A stretch of 32,961 nt of DNA from an uncultured Mycoplasmatota bacterium. GTDB lineage: Bacteria > Bacillota_I > Bacilli_A > RF39 > UBA660. The stretch is from positions 1 to 32,961 of the forward strand of contig URHJ01000014.1 of NCBI GenBank assembly GCA_900547465.1, given 5' to 3'. The position numbers were made by a program, and so were the translations under genes. The notes beneath the pieces were generated by a model, which made no database searches, was not told the DNA's origin, and saw only the letters and a program-made list of their open reading frames with translations. Shown piece after piece: positions 16,740 to 25,602 of the stretch. Positions within the stretch are counted from its first letter, which is position 1; each line of letters begins with the position of its first letter.

Positions 16740-17619
16740 ATTCACATTCTAATTCTTCTAATTTTTTCATGAACTCTTTTGGTGGTTCTTTTTCAAAATA
16801 GATATGTTCTCCGGTAATTGGATGTGTAAACTCTATACTTTTAGAGTGTAACATTTGTCCAAAGTCATCACTTTTCTTTTTATTATATAATGGATCATTG
16901 ACAACTGGATGCTTAATATATTTCATGTGAACTCTGATTTGATGAGTTCTTCCTGTATCAAGTATACATTCTATTAGAGTTTTATCTTTATACCTTTTTA
17001 ATACTTTAAAATGAGTTATAGCCTCTTTGGAATTTTGATCTGTTACAGCCATTTTTTGTCTATCATGTACATCTCTTCCTATTGGTGCATCAATTGTTCC
17101 TGTTTCATGATTTATTATTCCTTCTACTAAAGCTAGATAGTGTCTTTTTACTTTTTTATGTTTCATCATATCTGATAATAATTCTAGTGTTTTACTATCT
17201 TTTGCAACTACCATTAGACCACTTGTATCTTTATCTAGTCTATGAACTATTCCAGGGCGATTTGTATCCCCTTCTAAATTATATTTATAAAGTAGAGCAT
17301 TTACTAGAGTCCCTGTATAATGTCCAGGGGCTGGGTGAGTTACCATTCCACTTTCTTTATTTATTATTAATAAGTATTTATCTTCATATACTATATCTAT
17401 TGGTATGTTTTCTTTTTCTACTTTTATTTCAAAATCTAGATTATCTTCTACATCAATTTTGTCATTTTCTTTTACTTTATAATTTGGTTGAGTTTCTTTA
17501 CCGTTTACTAACACTTTTTTTTGTTCAATTAGTTTTTGTACTTTACTACGTGAGATATCTAATTTTTTACTTAGATAAGAATCTATTCGTGTTTTATTAT
17601 TTTCTTCTACTACTATCAT
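16738..17619 (-). CDS. rluD: RluA/RluD-family 23S rRNA pseudouridine synthase
   Basis: 293 residues. An N-terminal S4 RNA-binding domain (~10-60, with SRSKVQKLIEQKKVLVNG) is followed by the synthase domain with the catalytic HRLDKDTSG (Asp129) and TGRTHQIRVH. The family isomerises uridines in 23S rRNA; RluD acts on helix 69. The lspA-rluD neighbourhood is common in Firmicutes, which supports the RluD-like call, but the exact target uridines cannot be told. It overlaps the 291-residue unknown gene by 23 bases and is the last gene of the operon. Confidence 0.88.
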   Translation of the reverse strand: MIVVEENNKTRIDSYLSKKLDISRSKVQKLIEQKKVLVNGKETQPNYKVKENDKIDVEDNLDFEIKVEKENIPIDIVYEDKYLLIINKESGMVTHPAPGHYTGTLVNALLYKYNLEGDTNRPGIVHRLDKDTSGLMVVAKDSKTLELLSDMMKHKKVKRHYLALVEGIINHETGTIDAPIGRDVHDRQKMAVTDQNSKEAITHFKVLKRYKDKTLIECILDTGRTHQIRVHMKYIKHPVVNDPLYNKKKSDDFGQMLHSKSIEFTHPITGEHIYFEKEPPKEFMKKLEELECE

Positions 17620-18472
17620 TTTTTATATCTCCATTTGTACTAGCAAAAGTTGGTTCTTCAAACATATCTAATAGTTCTTTTCCTTCTGCTTTTTTTCTAG
17701 TACTATTATTTTTTCCTTTTATTTTGTTTATTTGTTCAGTCAAGTATCCTTCACAATTTACGCAACTATATAATCTAACTCTTTCATTTTTTGGCGCTAA
17801 TTCTGGTGTTGTAAATACTGTTTCTTTAAAGTTTATAGCTTCTTCTAAGCTTAAATCGTTATTTTTGAAATAGGTTCTAGCAATACTTTCTTGGGTGTAT
17901 GATAAAAGACTTGGATAGTGTCTTTCACTAAGTGATTTTGCTTCTATATCAGTAAATTCTAACATTGTATCTAGAAATATTTCATCATTACCTAATTTAT
18001 TTAAAAGAGCATCATACATTTTTTTACCATTACTATTAAAATATGCATCTAGTACAGTGTCTGCTCCTGCTATATGGGTTAAGACATTTGCCATAATATA
18101 GCTGGTAAATAAAGTATCATTTTCATCTGTACTTGGAATTAGTAAGTTAGCAACCATATGATTAATACCTTTATTTAAGGCTTCCATTTTACCATCAAAT
18201 GAAACACCTGTATTTTTAGTTTCTTTGTCAGTTGTCACTGCTTCTAGTACTCCATACATCATAGCATGGGCAGTATCATCTACTTCAGCCATTCTTTTAT
18301 TATCAATGTAGATTGTATTAGTACTAATATCATATTCGGTTGGAGCATTAAAATCTAAATTTTCTTTTGGTTTTAGTTCAACACCCTCTAGTTTGTCTAT
18401 TTTTGCTTCTTTGAATACTTCTTTTAATCTCGATACACAGATTGCTAAATCTTTCTGATAATTAGTTTGCAT
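17597..18472 (-). CDS. Hypothetical protein between lspA and rluD
   Basis: 291 residues, acidic and soluble with no signal peptide. The C-terminal part has one CVNCEG pair, then a basic stretch (KIKGKNNSTRKKAEGK) and a short acidic tail. No family recognised. It overlaps lspA by 11 bases and rluD by 23 bases, so translation is coupled in the dnaE-lspA operon. One CxxC is not enough for a zinc ribbon. The middle contains IDNKRMAEVDDTAHAMMYG and NHMVANLLIP, with no catalytic signature that I can name. Confidence 0.75.
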   Translation of the reverse strand: MQTNYQKDLAICVSRLKEVFKEAKIDKLEGVELKPKENLDFNAPTEYDISTNTIYIDNKRMAEVDDTAHAMMYGVLEAVTTDKETKNTGVSFDGKMEALNKGINHMVANLLIPSTDENDTLFTSYIMANVLTHIAGADTVLDAYFNSNGKKMYDALLNKLGNDEIFLDTMLEFTDIEAKSLSERHYPSLLSYTQESIARTYFKNNDLSLEEAINFKETVFTTPELAPKNERVRLYSCVNCEGYLTEQINKIKGKNNSTRKKAEGKELLDMFEEPTFASTNGDIKNDSSRRK

Positions 18473-18926
18473 TTTGTTTCCTCCTTAATAGTAATATAGC
18501 TAATATAAATATTCCTACTACAATTCCAATATCTGCAAAGTTAAATACAGCAAATGGATAACCAAAGATAGTAAAAGATAAATAATCTATTACAAATCCT
18601 TGAGATACTCTATCTATTAGATTTCCTAAAATTCCTCCTAGGATCATTCCCCATGATATTACTTCTAGTTTAGATGTTATTTCATTTTTCTTGATGTAGC
18701 TTGCTATCATATAAAAAGCTATTACTGTTATAAAGATTAATAATACTCTCATTCCAGTAAATGAGGAAAAGGCTGCCCCTTCATTTTGAAGATAGTTTAT
18801 TTTGAAAAAATTGGATATTACATTTATTTTTTCTCCTACATTTAAGTAACTAACTACTATGCCTTTTATGATTTGGTCTATTATTAACCAAATTGTACAA
18901 ATTATATAAATACTAATTTTTTTCAT
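18462..18926 (-). CDS. lspA: Signal peptidase II (lipoprotein signal peptidase)
   Basis: 154 residues and four membrane helices. It cleaves the signal peptide of diacylglyceryl-modified prolipoproteins in the membrane. The catalytic aspartates are D114 in FVIDYLSF and D132 in FNFADIG; GNLIDR (N102) and NEGAAFS are also family motifs. Length is typical. It overlaps dnaE by 14 bases and the following gene by 11. No ribosome site stands outside dnaE, so it is probably translated by coupling. Confidence 0.94.
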   Translation of the reverse strand: MKKISIYIICTIWLIIDQIIKGIVVSYLNVGEKINVISNFFKINYLQNEGAAFSSFTGMRVLLIFITVIAFYMIASYIKKNEITSKLEVISWGMILGGILGNLIDRVSQGFVIDYLSFTIFGYPFAVFNFADIGIVVGIFILAILLLRRKQNAN

Positions 18927-21879
18927 TTATCTCTCCATTTAGTCTTTCAACTTTATTTACAGCCATTTGCCATTCATCAAATCTTTTTTCTACTCTTCCA
19001 TTTATTTTTAAAATGTCCCCTTTAGAAACATCTGAATATATTTTATAAATATTTGGAAAAAATGTAAAGTCTATTGTTGATGTTTCATCACTACCTGTTA
19101 CAAAAGCCATTCTATCTCCTTTTTTTGTATCAATTACTTTTACTCTTTCTACTAAGACTAGTACTTCTATTCTTTTATCAAAATAATCTTTTAGTTTGTT
19201 TAGTCTTATGGCTCTTGGATAAGCTTTATAATAGGTAGTTGTTGGGTGATGTGAAAAGTAAAATCCAAAAATATTTTTTTCTTGTTCTAGAAGTTCTTCT
19301 TTATTATATTCTTCTTTTATAACGATTTCTGGTTTCATAACAAGTGATGGGTCTAAATCTTTAGTAAGTTCTGCATAATTTATTAGGTTGTCCATATTAT
19401 CCATAATTGTTTTCTTATTGTAGTTGAAGATTCTAAAACAGTCTCCTAAAACTAGGCATTCAATATTTTTTTTACCTACTCCATTAATTAAAAGTCTAGA
19501 AAAAGCATCATAAATATCTACAAATGGAGTATCACATCTTGCTTCCATTATTTTTTTTGCGGCTATATTTCCTACTGATTTTAAATTAGAAAATGGATAG
19601 ATAATTTTATTATCAGAAACTATATATTTATCTGTGCTTTTATTGATGTCTGGTTTTTCAATGACAATTTCTTTTGATTTTGCTTCTTCTATATACTCTT
19701 TTGTTTTTATTTCAGAACCAATCATATTAGTAAGGAGATTGGCAAAGAATTCATTTTTATAGTGAACTTTTAAATAAGCCATTTTGTAGGCAATTAGAGA
19801 GTATGCAACTGAATGAGAACGATTGAATCCATAGCCAGCAAAGTTTAGTATTAACTGAAACATCTTTTTTGCAGTTTCTAGTGATCTATGATTTTTTAAA
19901 CTCTTTTCTATAAATTTTTGTTCTTCATTTTTTAATAGATCAACTTTTTTCTTACTCATAGCACGTCTTAGAACATCTGCTTCTCCCAGAGTGTATCCAG
20001 CAAAAACATTGGCTACTTGAATTATTTGTTCTTGATATATTATAATTCCATAAGTGTTTTTTAAAATATCTTCTAAACAAGGATCTAGGTATGTTATTTT
20101 TTCTTGTCCATGTTTTCTTCTTATATAAGAATCAATATTTTGAGCAGGTCCTGGCCTAAATAGTGCAATTGCGGCAAAGATATCTTCGAAAGATGATGGT
20201 TTTAGTTTTAATAAAAATTTCTTCATACCACTTGATTCAAACTGGAATATTCCTTCTGTATCTGCATTTGCGAAAATTTCTAGTGATTTTTGATCATTAA
20301 GTGGAATGTTATTGAATTCAATTTTAGTATTATGATTCTTTTCTATATCTTTTAGTATGTTATGAATAATGGTTAAGTTTTTAAGACCTAGGAAATCCAT
20401 TTTTAAAAGACCTAACTCCTCTAGATATTCCATTGAATAGCCTGATAGATACATATCATCACTAAATGTTAATGGTATAACTGTATCAAGTGGTTTCTCA
20501 CTCATTAGAATTCCAGCGGCATGAGATGATGTATGTCTTGGGAACCCTTCTAATTTTAAGGCTATTTTGAACATTCTACTTAGAGTTGAATCGCTTTCTA
20601 CTCTTACTTTGAATGTTTCATTTTTTTGATAAATATCTTTTAGAGTATCTTTTGTAAAACCTGGTATTACTCTTGACAAGTTATCTACTTTATATGTAGG
20701 TATATTTAGAACTCTACTGACATCTCTTATTACTTGTTTTGCACCGAGAGTACCAAAAGTTACTATTCCTGATACATTTTTTTCTCCATATTTGTCGATT
20801 ACATATTTTATGACTTGATCTCTTTTGTCATCTGGAAAATCGGTATCAATATCTGGCATTGTCTTTCTTTCTGGATTTAAGAATCTTTCAAATAATAAGT
20901 TATATTTTAATGGATCAATTTCTGTGATACCTAAGGCATATGATGTAAGACTACCTGCAGCACTACCTCTTCCTGGACCTACTAAAATATCATTTTTCTT
21001 TGAATACTTTATAAAATCATAAACTACTAGGAAATAGTTAGAAAATCCCATCTTATCTATAATATTTAATTCATATAGTAATCTTTTTTGATATTCTTCA
21101 GTGATATTACCATCTAATCTTTTATTAAGTCCTGCCTTTGCTAATTCAAATAAATATTTGCTTGGGGACATACCTTTTGTATCTTTATAAATAGGAAGTA
21201 ATAATTCTGGTTGGGGGAATTCAATATTACATTTTTCGGCAATTTTATAGGTGTTCATTAAACCTTCATTATCTGAATATGAAAGTGGTGATGTAATATT
21301 TAACTCATGGTTATCTAAATCATATGATGTATCATCCATTATAGTTTTTCCATCTCTAATTAAATATAGATATTTTAAAAGCTCTTTATCATTGGCATTC
21401 ATATATAGTGCTTCTTTGAAGAAAACTACACTAGATGTTATTTTTTTGACATCTTTTTCTTCTCTTAAATTTGAATAACCTAGATATATTTCATTGTAAA
21501 TTTCTTGTATTTTATTTAGAATTTCTCTACTCTTATAAGGAAGAACACAGATTACATCATGATTATTATCCCTTAGGTTGTTAATTGATAATTTTTCTTT
21601 ACTAGAAATTGTTGAAAGTTTTATTAATGATTGATAACCTTTGTATGTTTTGGCAAATAAAACAAATTCTTTTTCTTCATAATTTAGTGAGATTGATATA
21701 ATTGGTTTTAGGTTGTTTTCTTGACACATTTTTACTAGTTTCATCGTCATAAACATGTTAGTGTCATTGATTGTGCAGTAGGGATTATTTTTTGAAACAT
21801 TAAATTTTATAATATCTTCTAGACGTAACATACTTGAAAGTAATGAAAAATTACTTTTTACATATAATGGTATATACAC
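18913..21879 (-). CDS. dnaE: DNA polymerase III alpha subunit, DnaE type
   Basis: 988 residues, a C-family replicative polymerase. In B. subtilis-like bacteria, DnaE extends lagging-strand primers beside PolC; no PolC is visible here. Catalytic aspartates are in PDIDTDF (D343, D345) and LLKMDFLGL (D495), with GPGRGSAAGSL before them. Then comes RPGPAQNIDSYIRRKHG and a C-terminal OB fold (~860-975). The N-terminal PHP domain begins YVKSNFSLLSS, where active PHP domains have HxHxxYSLLDG; its histidines are lost, so no PHP exonuclease is expected. The protein is shorter than the usual ~1,100 residues. Start GTG 21879 is chosen because GGGAGGG lies 8 bases before it and no nearby in-frame ATG exists. 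Confidence 0.95.
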   Translation of the reverse strand: MYIPLYVKSNFSLLSSMLRLEDIIKFNVSKNNPYCTINDTNMFMTMKLVKMCQENNLKPIISISLNYEEKEFVLFAKTYKGYQSLIKLSTISSKEKLSINNLRDNNHDVICVLPYKSREILNKIQEIYNEIYLGYSNLREEKDVKKITSSVVFFKEALYMNANDKELLKYLYLIRDGKTIMDDTSYDLDNHELNITSPLSYSDNEGLMNTYKIAEKCNIEFPQPELLLPIYKDTKGMSPSKYLFELAKAGLNKRLDGNITEEYQKRLLYELNIIDKMGFSNYFLVVYDFIKYSKKNDILVGPGRGSAAGSLTSYALGITEIDPLKYNLLFERFLNPERKTMPDIDTDFPDDKRDQVIKYVIDKYGEKNVSGIVTFGTLGAKQVIRDVSRVLNIPTYKVDNLSRVIPGFTKDTLKDIYQKNETFKVRVESDSTLSRMFKIALKLEGFPRHTSSHAAGILMSEKPLDTVIPLTFSDDMYLSGYSMEYLEELGLLKMDFLGLKNLTIIHNILKDIEKNHNTKIEFNNIPLNDQKSLEIFANADTEGIFQFESSGMKKFLLKLKPSSFEDIFAAIALFRPGPAQNIDSYIRRKHGQEKITYLDPCLEDILKNTYGIIIYQEQIIQVANVFAGYTLGEADVLRRAMSKKKVDLLKNEEQKFIEKSLKNHRSLETAKKMFQLILNFAGYGFNRSHSVAYSLIAYKMAYLKVHYKNEFFANLLTNMIGSEIKTKEYIEEAKSKEIVIEKPDINKSTDKYIVSDNKIIYPFSNLKSVGNIAAKKIMEARCDTPFVDIYDAFSRLLINGVGKKNIECLVLGDCFRIFNYNKKTIMDNMDNLINYAELTKDLDPSLVMKPEIVIKEEYNKEELLEQEKNIFGFYFSHHPTTTYYKAYPRAIRLNKLKDYFDKRIEVLVLVERVKVIDTKKGDRMAFVTGSDETSTIDFTFFPNIYKIYSDVSKGDILKINGRVEKRFDEWQMAVNKVERLNGEINEKN

Positions 21880-21903
21880 AAATAATCCCTCCCTTTTTGT
21901 TTT

Positions 21904-21909
21904 AGTTTA
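21904..21909 (-). promoter_or_regulatory. Possible -10 element of the dnaE operon
   Basis: TGATAAACT on the minus strand (-10 TAAACT), 25 bases before the GTG. The -35 is not clear. It is divergent from the rpmB promoter. Confidence 0.35.
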
Positions 21910-21940
21910 TCATAATTTATAGAAAATATATAGGTTTTAT

Positions 21941-21969
21941 TTGACTTTATTAAGATATTATGATAAAGT
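21941..21969 (+). promoter_or_regulatory. Promoter of rpmB
   Basis: TTGACT (21941-21946), a 17-base spacer ending TGA, and TAAAGT (21964-21969), 35 bases before the ATG. AAGGAGG lies 7 bases from the start. Confidence 0.6.
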
Positions 21970-22004
21970 TATAAAGCAAGAGATGAAGCGAAGGAGGAAA
22001 TATT

Positions 22005-22187
22005 ATGGCAGTGAATATATCTTATAAAAAACCAAATTCTGCGAATACTAGATCGCATGCCTTAAATCATTCTAAGAGACAACAAAAATTAAATTTACAA
22101 GTTGTTAGACTTGAAGATGGTACTAAAGTTAGAATGACAGCAAGAGAAAAGAAAACTTTATTAAAAGACGAAAAAATAGCTGCATAA
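22005..22187 (+). CDS. rpmB: 50S ribosomal protein L28 (bL28)
   Basis: 60 residues. NTRSHALNHSKRQQKLNLQVVRLEDGTKVRMTAREKKTLLK fits the L28 pattern (NxRSHAxNxSKR, then NLQxVR and TARxxKTLxK). The N-terminus has no cysteine and is unlike the B. subtilis form. L28 is a ribosome subunit protein of the 50S particle. It has its own promoter, strong AAGGAGG and a terminator, and is the only protein gene on the plus strand outside the recombinase block. Confidence 0.9.
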   Translation: MAVNISYKKPNSANTRSHALNHSKRQQKLNLQVVRLEDGTKVRMTAREKKTLLKDEKIAA

Positions 22188-22207
22188 TAGTTAATGCAGT
22201 TTTTTTG
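22180..22207 (+). terminator. rpmB terminator, probably bidirectional
   Basis: CTGCAT/ATGCAG stem (22180-22199) with an 8-base loop, followed by seven T. The stop codon lies at the end of the 5' arm. On the minus strand the same stem is followed by a T-rich run, so it can also end transcripts of the gene at 22225. Confidence 0.85.
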
Positions 22208-22224
22208 TGTCCTAATATAGATTT

Positions 22225-22848
22225 TTATTTGCAGATATGACCTGCTTTTCCTTCTATTTCTTTTATTTCTTTTTTTGTTTGATCTAGCTTATTAGATAAT
22301 GTAATAAGGTTATTTTGTGGTATTTTTGTTTGATCAACTTTATCAAGTGAAAAGTCTGTTGTGGCAATTAAGGTGTTATTATCAAGGTTATAGGCTAATT
22401 TAATTCCTTCTACTGAAGCTAGTCCATTTGATAATTCTTGATATTTAGTGTTATATAATGAAATATTACTTACTCCTGCATCATAGTTATTTTCAATAAC
22501 TTTGTATGTTTTTGTTACTTTTAATTCTTTTAATAAATCATTTTTAAATGTATATATGTTTTTTGTTGTAGTAGTAATACCTATTGTTGTATCTGTAGTG
22601 GTAGTTGAACAGGTTAAAACGTCATCTGTATTTTTCTTTACTACTGTTTTATCTTTATCATTTTTATTTGTTTCTATTAATTTGGATATTTGTGGATAAA
22701 AAACTCCTGATCCTATTAAAATTAGACTTATTATCATCATAATTATTGGAAGTGTTCTTCCTTTTTTTCTTTCTTGTTCTTTTGCAATTTCCTCATGAAG
22801 ACTACCTAAATTTAGTATTTGACTGTAATCGTTATTAGTATTTTTCAT
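22225..22848 (-). CDS. Hypothetical single-pass membrane protein (possibly DUF1307/YehR-like)
   Basis: 207 residues: a cytoplasmic N-terminus of ~33 residues, one membrane segment (~34-55), and an outer domain. The outer domain has a lone Cys, a Thr-rich stretch, YTFKNDLLKELKVTKTYKV and a C-terminal HICK. The Cys-Thr-rich start followed by YTFKND resembles YehR-type lipoproteins; the fit is only partial and this is a guess. ATG 22848 is preferred to ATG 22854, because AGGGG lies 8 bases before the first and one base before the second. It is convergent with rpmB across a shared terminator; a TATAAT lies upstream at 22873-22878. Confidence 0.65.
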   Translation of the reverse strand: MKNTNNDYSQILNLGSLHEEIAKEQERKKGRTLPIIMMIISLILIGSGVFYPQISKLIETNKNDKDKTVVKKNTDDVLTCSTTTTDTTIGITTTTKNIYTFKNDLLKELKVTKTYKVIENNYDAGVSNISLYNTKYQELSNGLASVEGIKLAYNLDNNTLIATTDFSLDKVDQTKIPQNNLITLSNKLDQTKKEIKEIEGKAGHICK

Positions 22849-22872
22849 AAGCATTCCCCTATTCTTACCTTT

Positions 22873-22878
22873 ATTATA
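22873..22878 (-). promoter_or_regulatory. -10 element of the 207-residue membrane protein gene
   Basis: TATAAT on the minus strand, 24 bases before the start. A weak T-rich -35 falls in the typA terminator. Confidence 0.45.
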
Positions 22879-22892
22879 CCAAAAAATACAAT

Positions 22893-22930
22893 AAAAAAAA
22901 GAAAAATTAGCAGATTAGCTATTTTTCTTC
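22893..22930 (-). terminator. typA terminator
   Basis: On the minus strand, AAAAAGAAAAAT-AGC pairs with GCTAATTTTTCTTTTT, with one bulged base and a six-base loop, followed by T residues. It includes the last typA codons. Confidence 0.75.
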
Positions 22931-24732
22931 TTAGCATCAAACTTTTTACGAGATTCTGTATCTAGAATTCTCTTTCTAATACGGATAAAGTTTGGAGTAA
23001 CTTCAACTAATTCATCTGAATTAATGTAATCTAGAGCATACTCAAGTGAAATTGGTCTTGGTCTTTTTAAAACAACTGTATGATCACTACCTGCGGCACG
23101 TACATTTGTAAGGTTTTTACCTTTAGTAACATTTACAGCTAAGTCATTATCACGATTACATTCACCTATAACCATTCCTTCATATACTTCAGTCCCTGGT
23201 TCAATGAACATAATTCCTCTGTCCTCTAAGTTACCAATAGAATATGCTGTTGCGCTTCCTGAATCAATTGATACTAAAACACCTAGTTTTCTTTCTCCGA
23301 TATCTACTGCTTCATATGGTGCATATTCTTTAAATGTATGGTTCATAATTCCATAACCTTTAGTTAAAGTCATAAATTCTGTTGAGAAGCCAATTAATCC
23401 ACGTGATGGTATAGTGTAATTTAATCTTGTTTGGTTTTCAAAGTTTTCCATATTTTCCATTTTAGCACCACGAAGTCCTAATTTTTCAATAACACTTCCA
23501 ACTGATTCTTCTGGAACTTCTATTTGTAAGTCTTCATATGGTTCCATTTTGATACCATCAACTTCTTTAATGATAACACTTGGCTTTGAAACTTCTAATT
23601 CAAATCCTTCACGACGCATGTTTTCAATTAAAATACCTAAGTGTAGTTCTCCTCTTCCTGATACTAGGAATGAATCATTTGTTGCTGGCTCAACCTTTAA
23701 GCTGACATCTTTTTGAGTCTCACGGAAAAGTCTTTCTTCTATTTTACGAGCTGTTACTATTTTTCCATCTCTTCCAACAAATGGTGATGAGTTTGCTCCA
23801 AAAGTCATTTGTAGGGTTGGCTCATCTATATGTAGTACTGGTAATGGAACAATGTTTGTTGTATCGCAAACTGTTTCTCCGACTGAAATATCACTAAGTC
23901 CAGCAATTGCTATAACATCTCCTGCTTCAGCACTTTCTATTTCTATTCTATTATATCCATAGAAACCAAATAATTTTTGAATTCTAAATTGTTTTGTTGT
24001 TCCATCTAATCTACAACAAGTTACCATTTCTCCTGTTTTTATTGTACCATTATGTACACGTCCAATTCCAATTCTTCCAACAAATTCATTGTAATCTAAT
24101 AAAGCTGGCTGGAATTGTAATGGTTTGTCATTATCTCCTGTTGGTTCTGGAATTTCTTCCAAAATTGTATCAAGTATTTCAGAGAATCCTTCAGTTTGAG
24201 TTGATAGGTCTTCACTGAATGAACAAGTACCATTTAGAGCACTAGCATAGATAACTTTGAAGTCTAATTGTTCTTCATCAGCACCTAATTCAATAAATAA
24301 ATCTAAGATTTCATCTAATACTTTAGAGCATCTAGCACTTGGTTTATCAACCTTATTAATAACAACAATTGGTTTTGCTCCTGCTTCAAAAGCTTTCTTT
24401 AAAACGAATCTTGTTTGAGGCATTGCTCCTTCATAAGCATCAACAACAAGTAAAACACCATCTACCATATTCATGATACGTTCTACTTCTCCACCGAAAT
24501 CAGCATGTCCTGGTGTATCTAAGATATTAATTCTAGTATTTTTATAGTCTAGAGCAGTTGTTTTTGCTAAAATAGTAATACCACGTTCTTTTTCAATTGC
24601 ATTTGAATCCATTGAAACATTACTTACATCTTCATTATCACGGAACATTCCAGAATGTTTTAGGATTCCATCTACTAGTGTAGTTTTTCCATGGTCAACA
24701 TGGGCAATAATTGCTACATTTCTTTTCTTCAT
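22915..24732 (-). CDS. typA: Ribosome-associated GTPase TypA/BipA
   Basis: 605 residues from ATG 24732. Translational GTPase: AHVDHGKTTL (G1), ERGITI (switch), DTPGHADFGGEV (G3), NKVDKPSAR (G4), then EF-Tu domain 2, the EF-G-like domains and the BipA C-terminal domain ending in KKFDAKKKNS. TypA associates with the ribosome and supports 50S assembly and growth at low temperature or stress. A GTG at 24738 (MIMKKR) is possible, but homologues start KKRNVAIIAHVD and AAGGA is 11 bases from the ATG, so the ATG is preferred. An extended -10 TATAAT lies at 24763-24768. Confidence 0.95.
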   Translation of the reverse strand: MKKRNVAIIAHVDHGKTTLVDGILKHSGMFRDNEDVSNVSMDSNAIEKERGITILAKTTALDYKNTRINILDTPGHADFGGEVERIMNMVDGVLLVVDAYEGAMPQTRFVLKKAFEAGAKPIVVINKVDKPSARCSKVLDEILDLFIELGADEEQLDFKVIYASALNGTCSFSEDLSTQTEGFSEILDTILEEIPEPTGDNDKPLQFQPALLDYNEFVGRIGIGRVHNGTIKTGEMVTCCRLDGTTKQFRIQKLFGFYGYNRIEIESAEAGDVIAIAGLSDISVGETVCDTTNIVPLPVLHIDEPTLQMTFGANSSPFVGRDGKIVTARKIEERLFRETQKDVSLKVEPATNDSFLVSGRGELHLGILIENMRREGFELEVSKPSVIIKEVDGIKMEPYEDLQIEVPEESVGSVIEKLGLRGAKMENMENFENQTRLNYTIPSRGLIGFSTEFMTLTKGYGIMNHTFKEYAPYEAVDIGERKLGVLVSIDSGSATAYSIGNLEDRGIMFIEPGTEVYEGMVIGECNRDNDLAVNVTKGKNLTNVRAAGSDHTVVLKRPRPISLEYALDYINSDELVEVTPNFIRIRKRILDTESRKKFDAKKKNS

Positions 24733-24762
24733 AATCACACACTTCCTTATATAACGTTCTTG

Positions 24763-24768
24763 ATTATA
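24763..24768 (-). promoter_or_regulatory. -10 element of typA
   Basis: TGATATAAT on the minus strand (-10 at 24763-24768), about 31 bases before the start. The -35 is weak. Confidence 0.5.
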
Positions 24769-24782
24769 TCATAAAAAATATT

Positions 24783-24808
24783 AAAATACTAGTATTTCCT
24801 AGTATTTT
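24783..24808 (-). terminator. Likely terminator of the GNAT gene
   Basis: A symmetric 10-bp hairpin AAAATACTAG/CTAGTATTTT with a 6-base loop, 90 bases after the GNAT stop, followed on the minus strand by AATATTTTTT. It also contains a 14-base palindrome AAATACTAGTATTT. It could work in both directions. Confidence 0.5.
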
Positions 24809-24898
24809 TTATATTATGATTATAGCTCTATAGTCTTAGATGATAACAATAATATCAACATATATTAATTATTTTTGACTAATTGCTGATACTTTATC

Positions 24899-25402
24899 TT
24901 ATATTTCATCAAAATAGTAAACATTTTCAGGTAACTGTAATTTTTCAAAAATTCTAGTTTTTATTAATTTGCCACCCATATGTTTATAAAATTCATTACT
25001 TGGATTGTTATCAAGACACCCAACTAACATCTTATTAAATCCCATTTTTTTCAATTCAGTTATGCCTGCTTCAAATAGTTTTTTCCCAAAACCTTTACCT
25101 TTATAATCGCCAATAATATATATTGCATAAACCTCACCACAACAATCATAATCTGTATCATCTGTTGCTCCAACATTTACAAAACCAACAACTTCATTAT
25201 CAACTTCTAAAACTAATTGATGATCATCTTTTTCACTAAAATTATTATATGAATTATTGGCCCTTTGTTCTTCATTTTCATATAAACTATTTAAAAAATC
25301 ATCATTAACTATTCCTTTATAAGTTTCATTCCATGTGACTGTTACAACATTGGCAACTGATGCGCAATCTTCTTTTTCTTTTCTTCTTATTAAATAATTC
25401 AT
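24899..25402 (-). CDS. GNAT-family N-acetyltransferase
   Basis: 167 residues. The acetyl-CoA-binding signature GDYKGKGFGKKL (Q/RxxGxG/A-like) follows the beta-strand VYAIYII. The later FYKHMGGKLI motif and the N-terminal RRKEKEDCASVANV are typical of single-domain GNAT enzymes. The acceptor substrate is unknown. GGAGG is 7 bases before the ATG. The gene stands alone, with a possible promoter at 25482-25487. Confidence 0.88.
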   Translation of the reverse strand: MNYLIRRKEKEDCASVANVVTVTWNETYKGIVNDDFLNSLYENEEQRANNSYNNFSEKDDHQLVLEVDNEVVGFVNVGATDDTDYDCCGEVYAIYIIGDYKGKGFGKKLFEAGITELKKMGFNKMLVGCLDNNPSNEFYKHMGGKLIKTRIFEKLQLPENVYYFDEI

Positions 25403-25481
25403 ATAAAAACCTCCTCTATTCTAACCAATGATGACAGCAGCTTTAATATAATCCCCATAGCTGACACCACTATTTTTAATA

Positions 25482-25487
25482 ATTGTA
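25482..25487 (-). promoter_or_regulatory. Possible -10 element of the GNAT gene
   Basis: TGATACAAT on the minus strand (extended -10), 79 bases before the start. No good -35 seen. Confidence 0.35.
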
Positions 25488-25491
25488 TCAT

Positions 25492-25566
25492 AATCTTATA
25501 CAAAAAAGCACAGAGTATCACTATATAAAATAAATTAAGTAATGATTCCGTGCCCTATGTAAGATT
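25492..25566. repeat. 75-base imperfect inverted repeat (terminator or small hairpin element)
   Basis: Outer arms AATCTTA/TAAGATT (25492-25498 and 25560-25566). Inner arms GCACAGAGTATCA and TGATTCCGTGC (25508-25520 and 25543-25553), pairing with a bulge and one G-T pair, around a 22-base AT-rich loop. The minus strand has TTTTTTG after the inner hairpin, so it may terminate the hypothetical gene at 25603. The layered arms also resemble a tiny inverted-repeat element. Confidence 0.55.
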
Positions 25567-25602
25567 ATTTATTTTATGGATTTTCTTTCTTCTGTACATT
25601 TA

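Noticed and set aside
17082..17873. 263-codon plus-strand frame opposite rluD and the 291-residue gene
   Set aside because: Antisense to two well-supported overlapping genes, Leu/Phe/Tyr-rich as expected for a shadow of AT-rich coding sequence, and without a good ribosome site.
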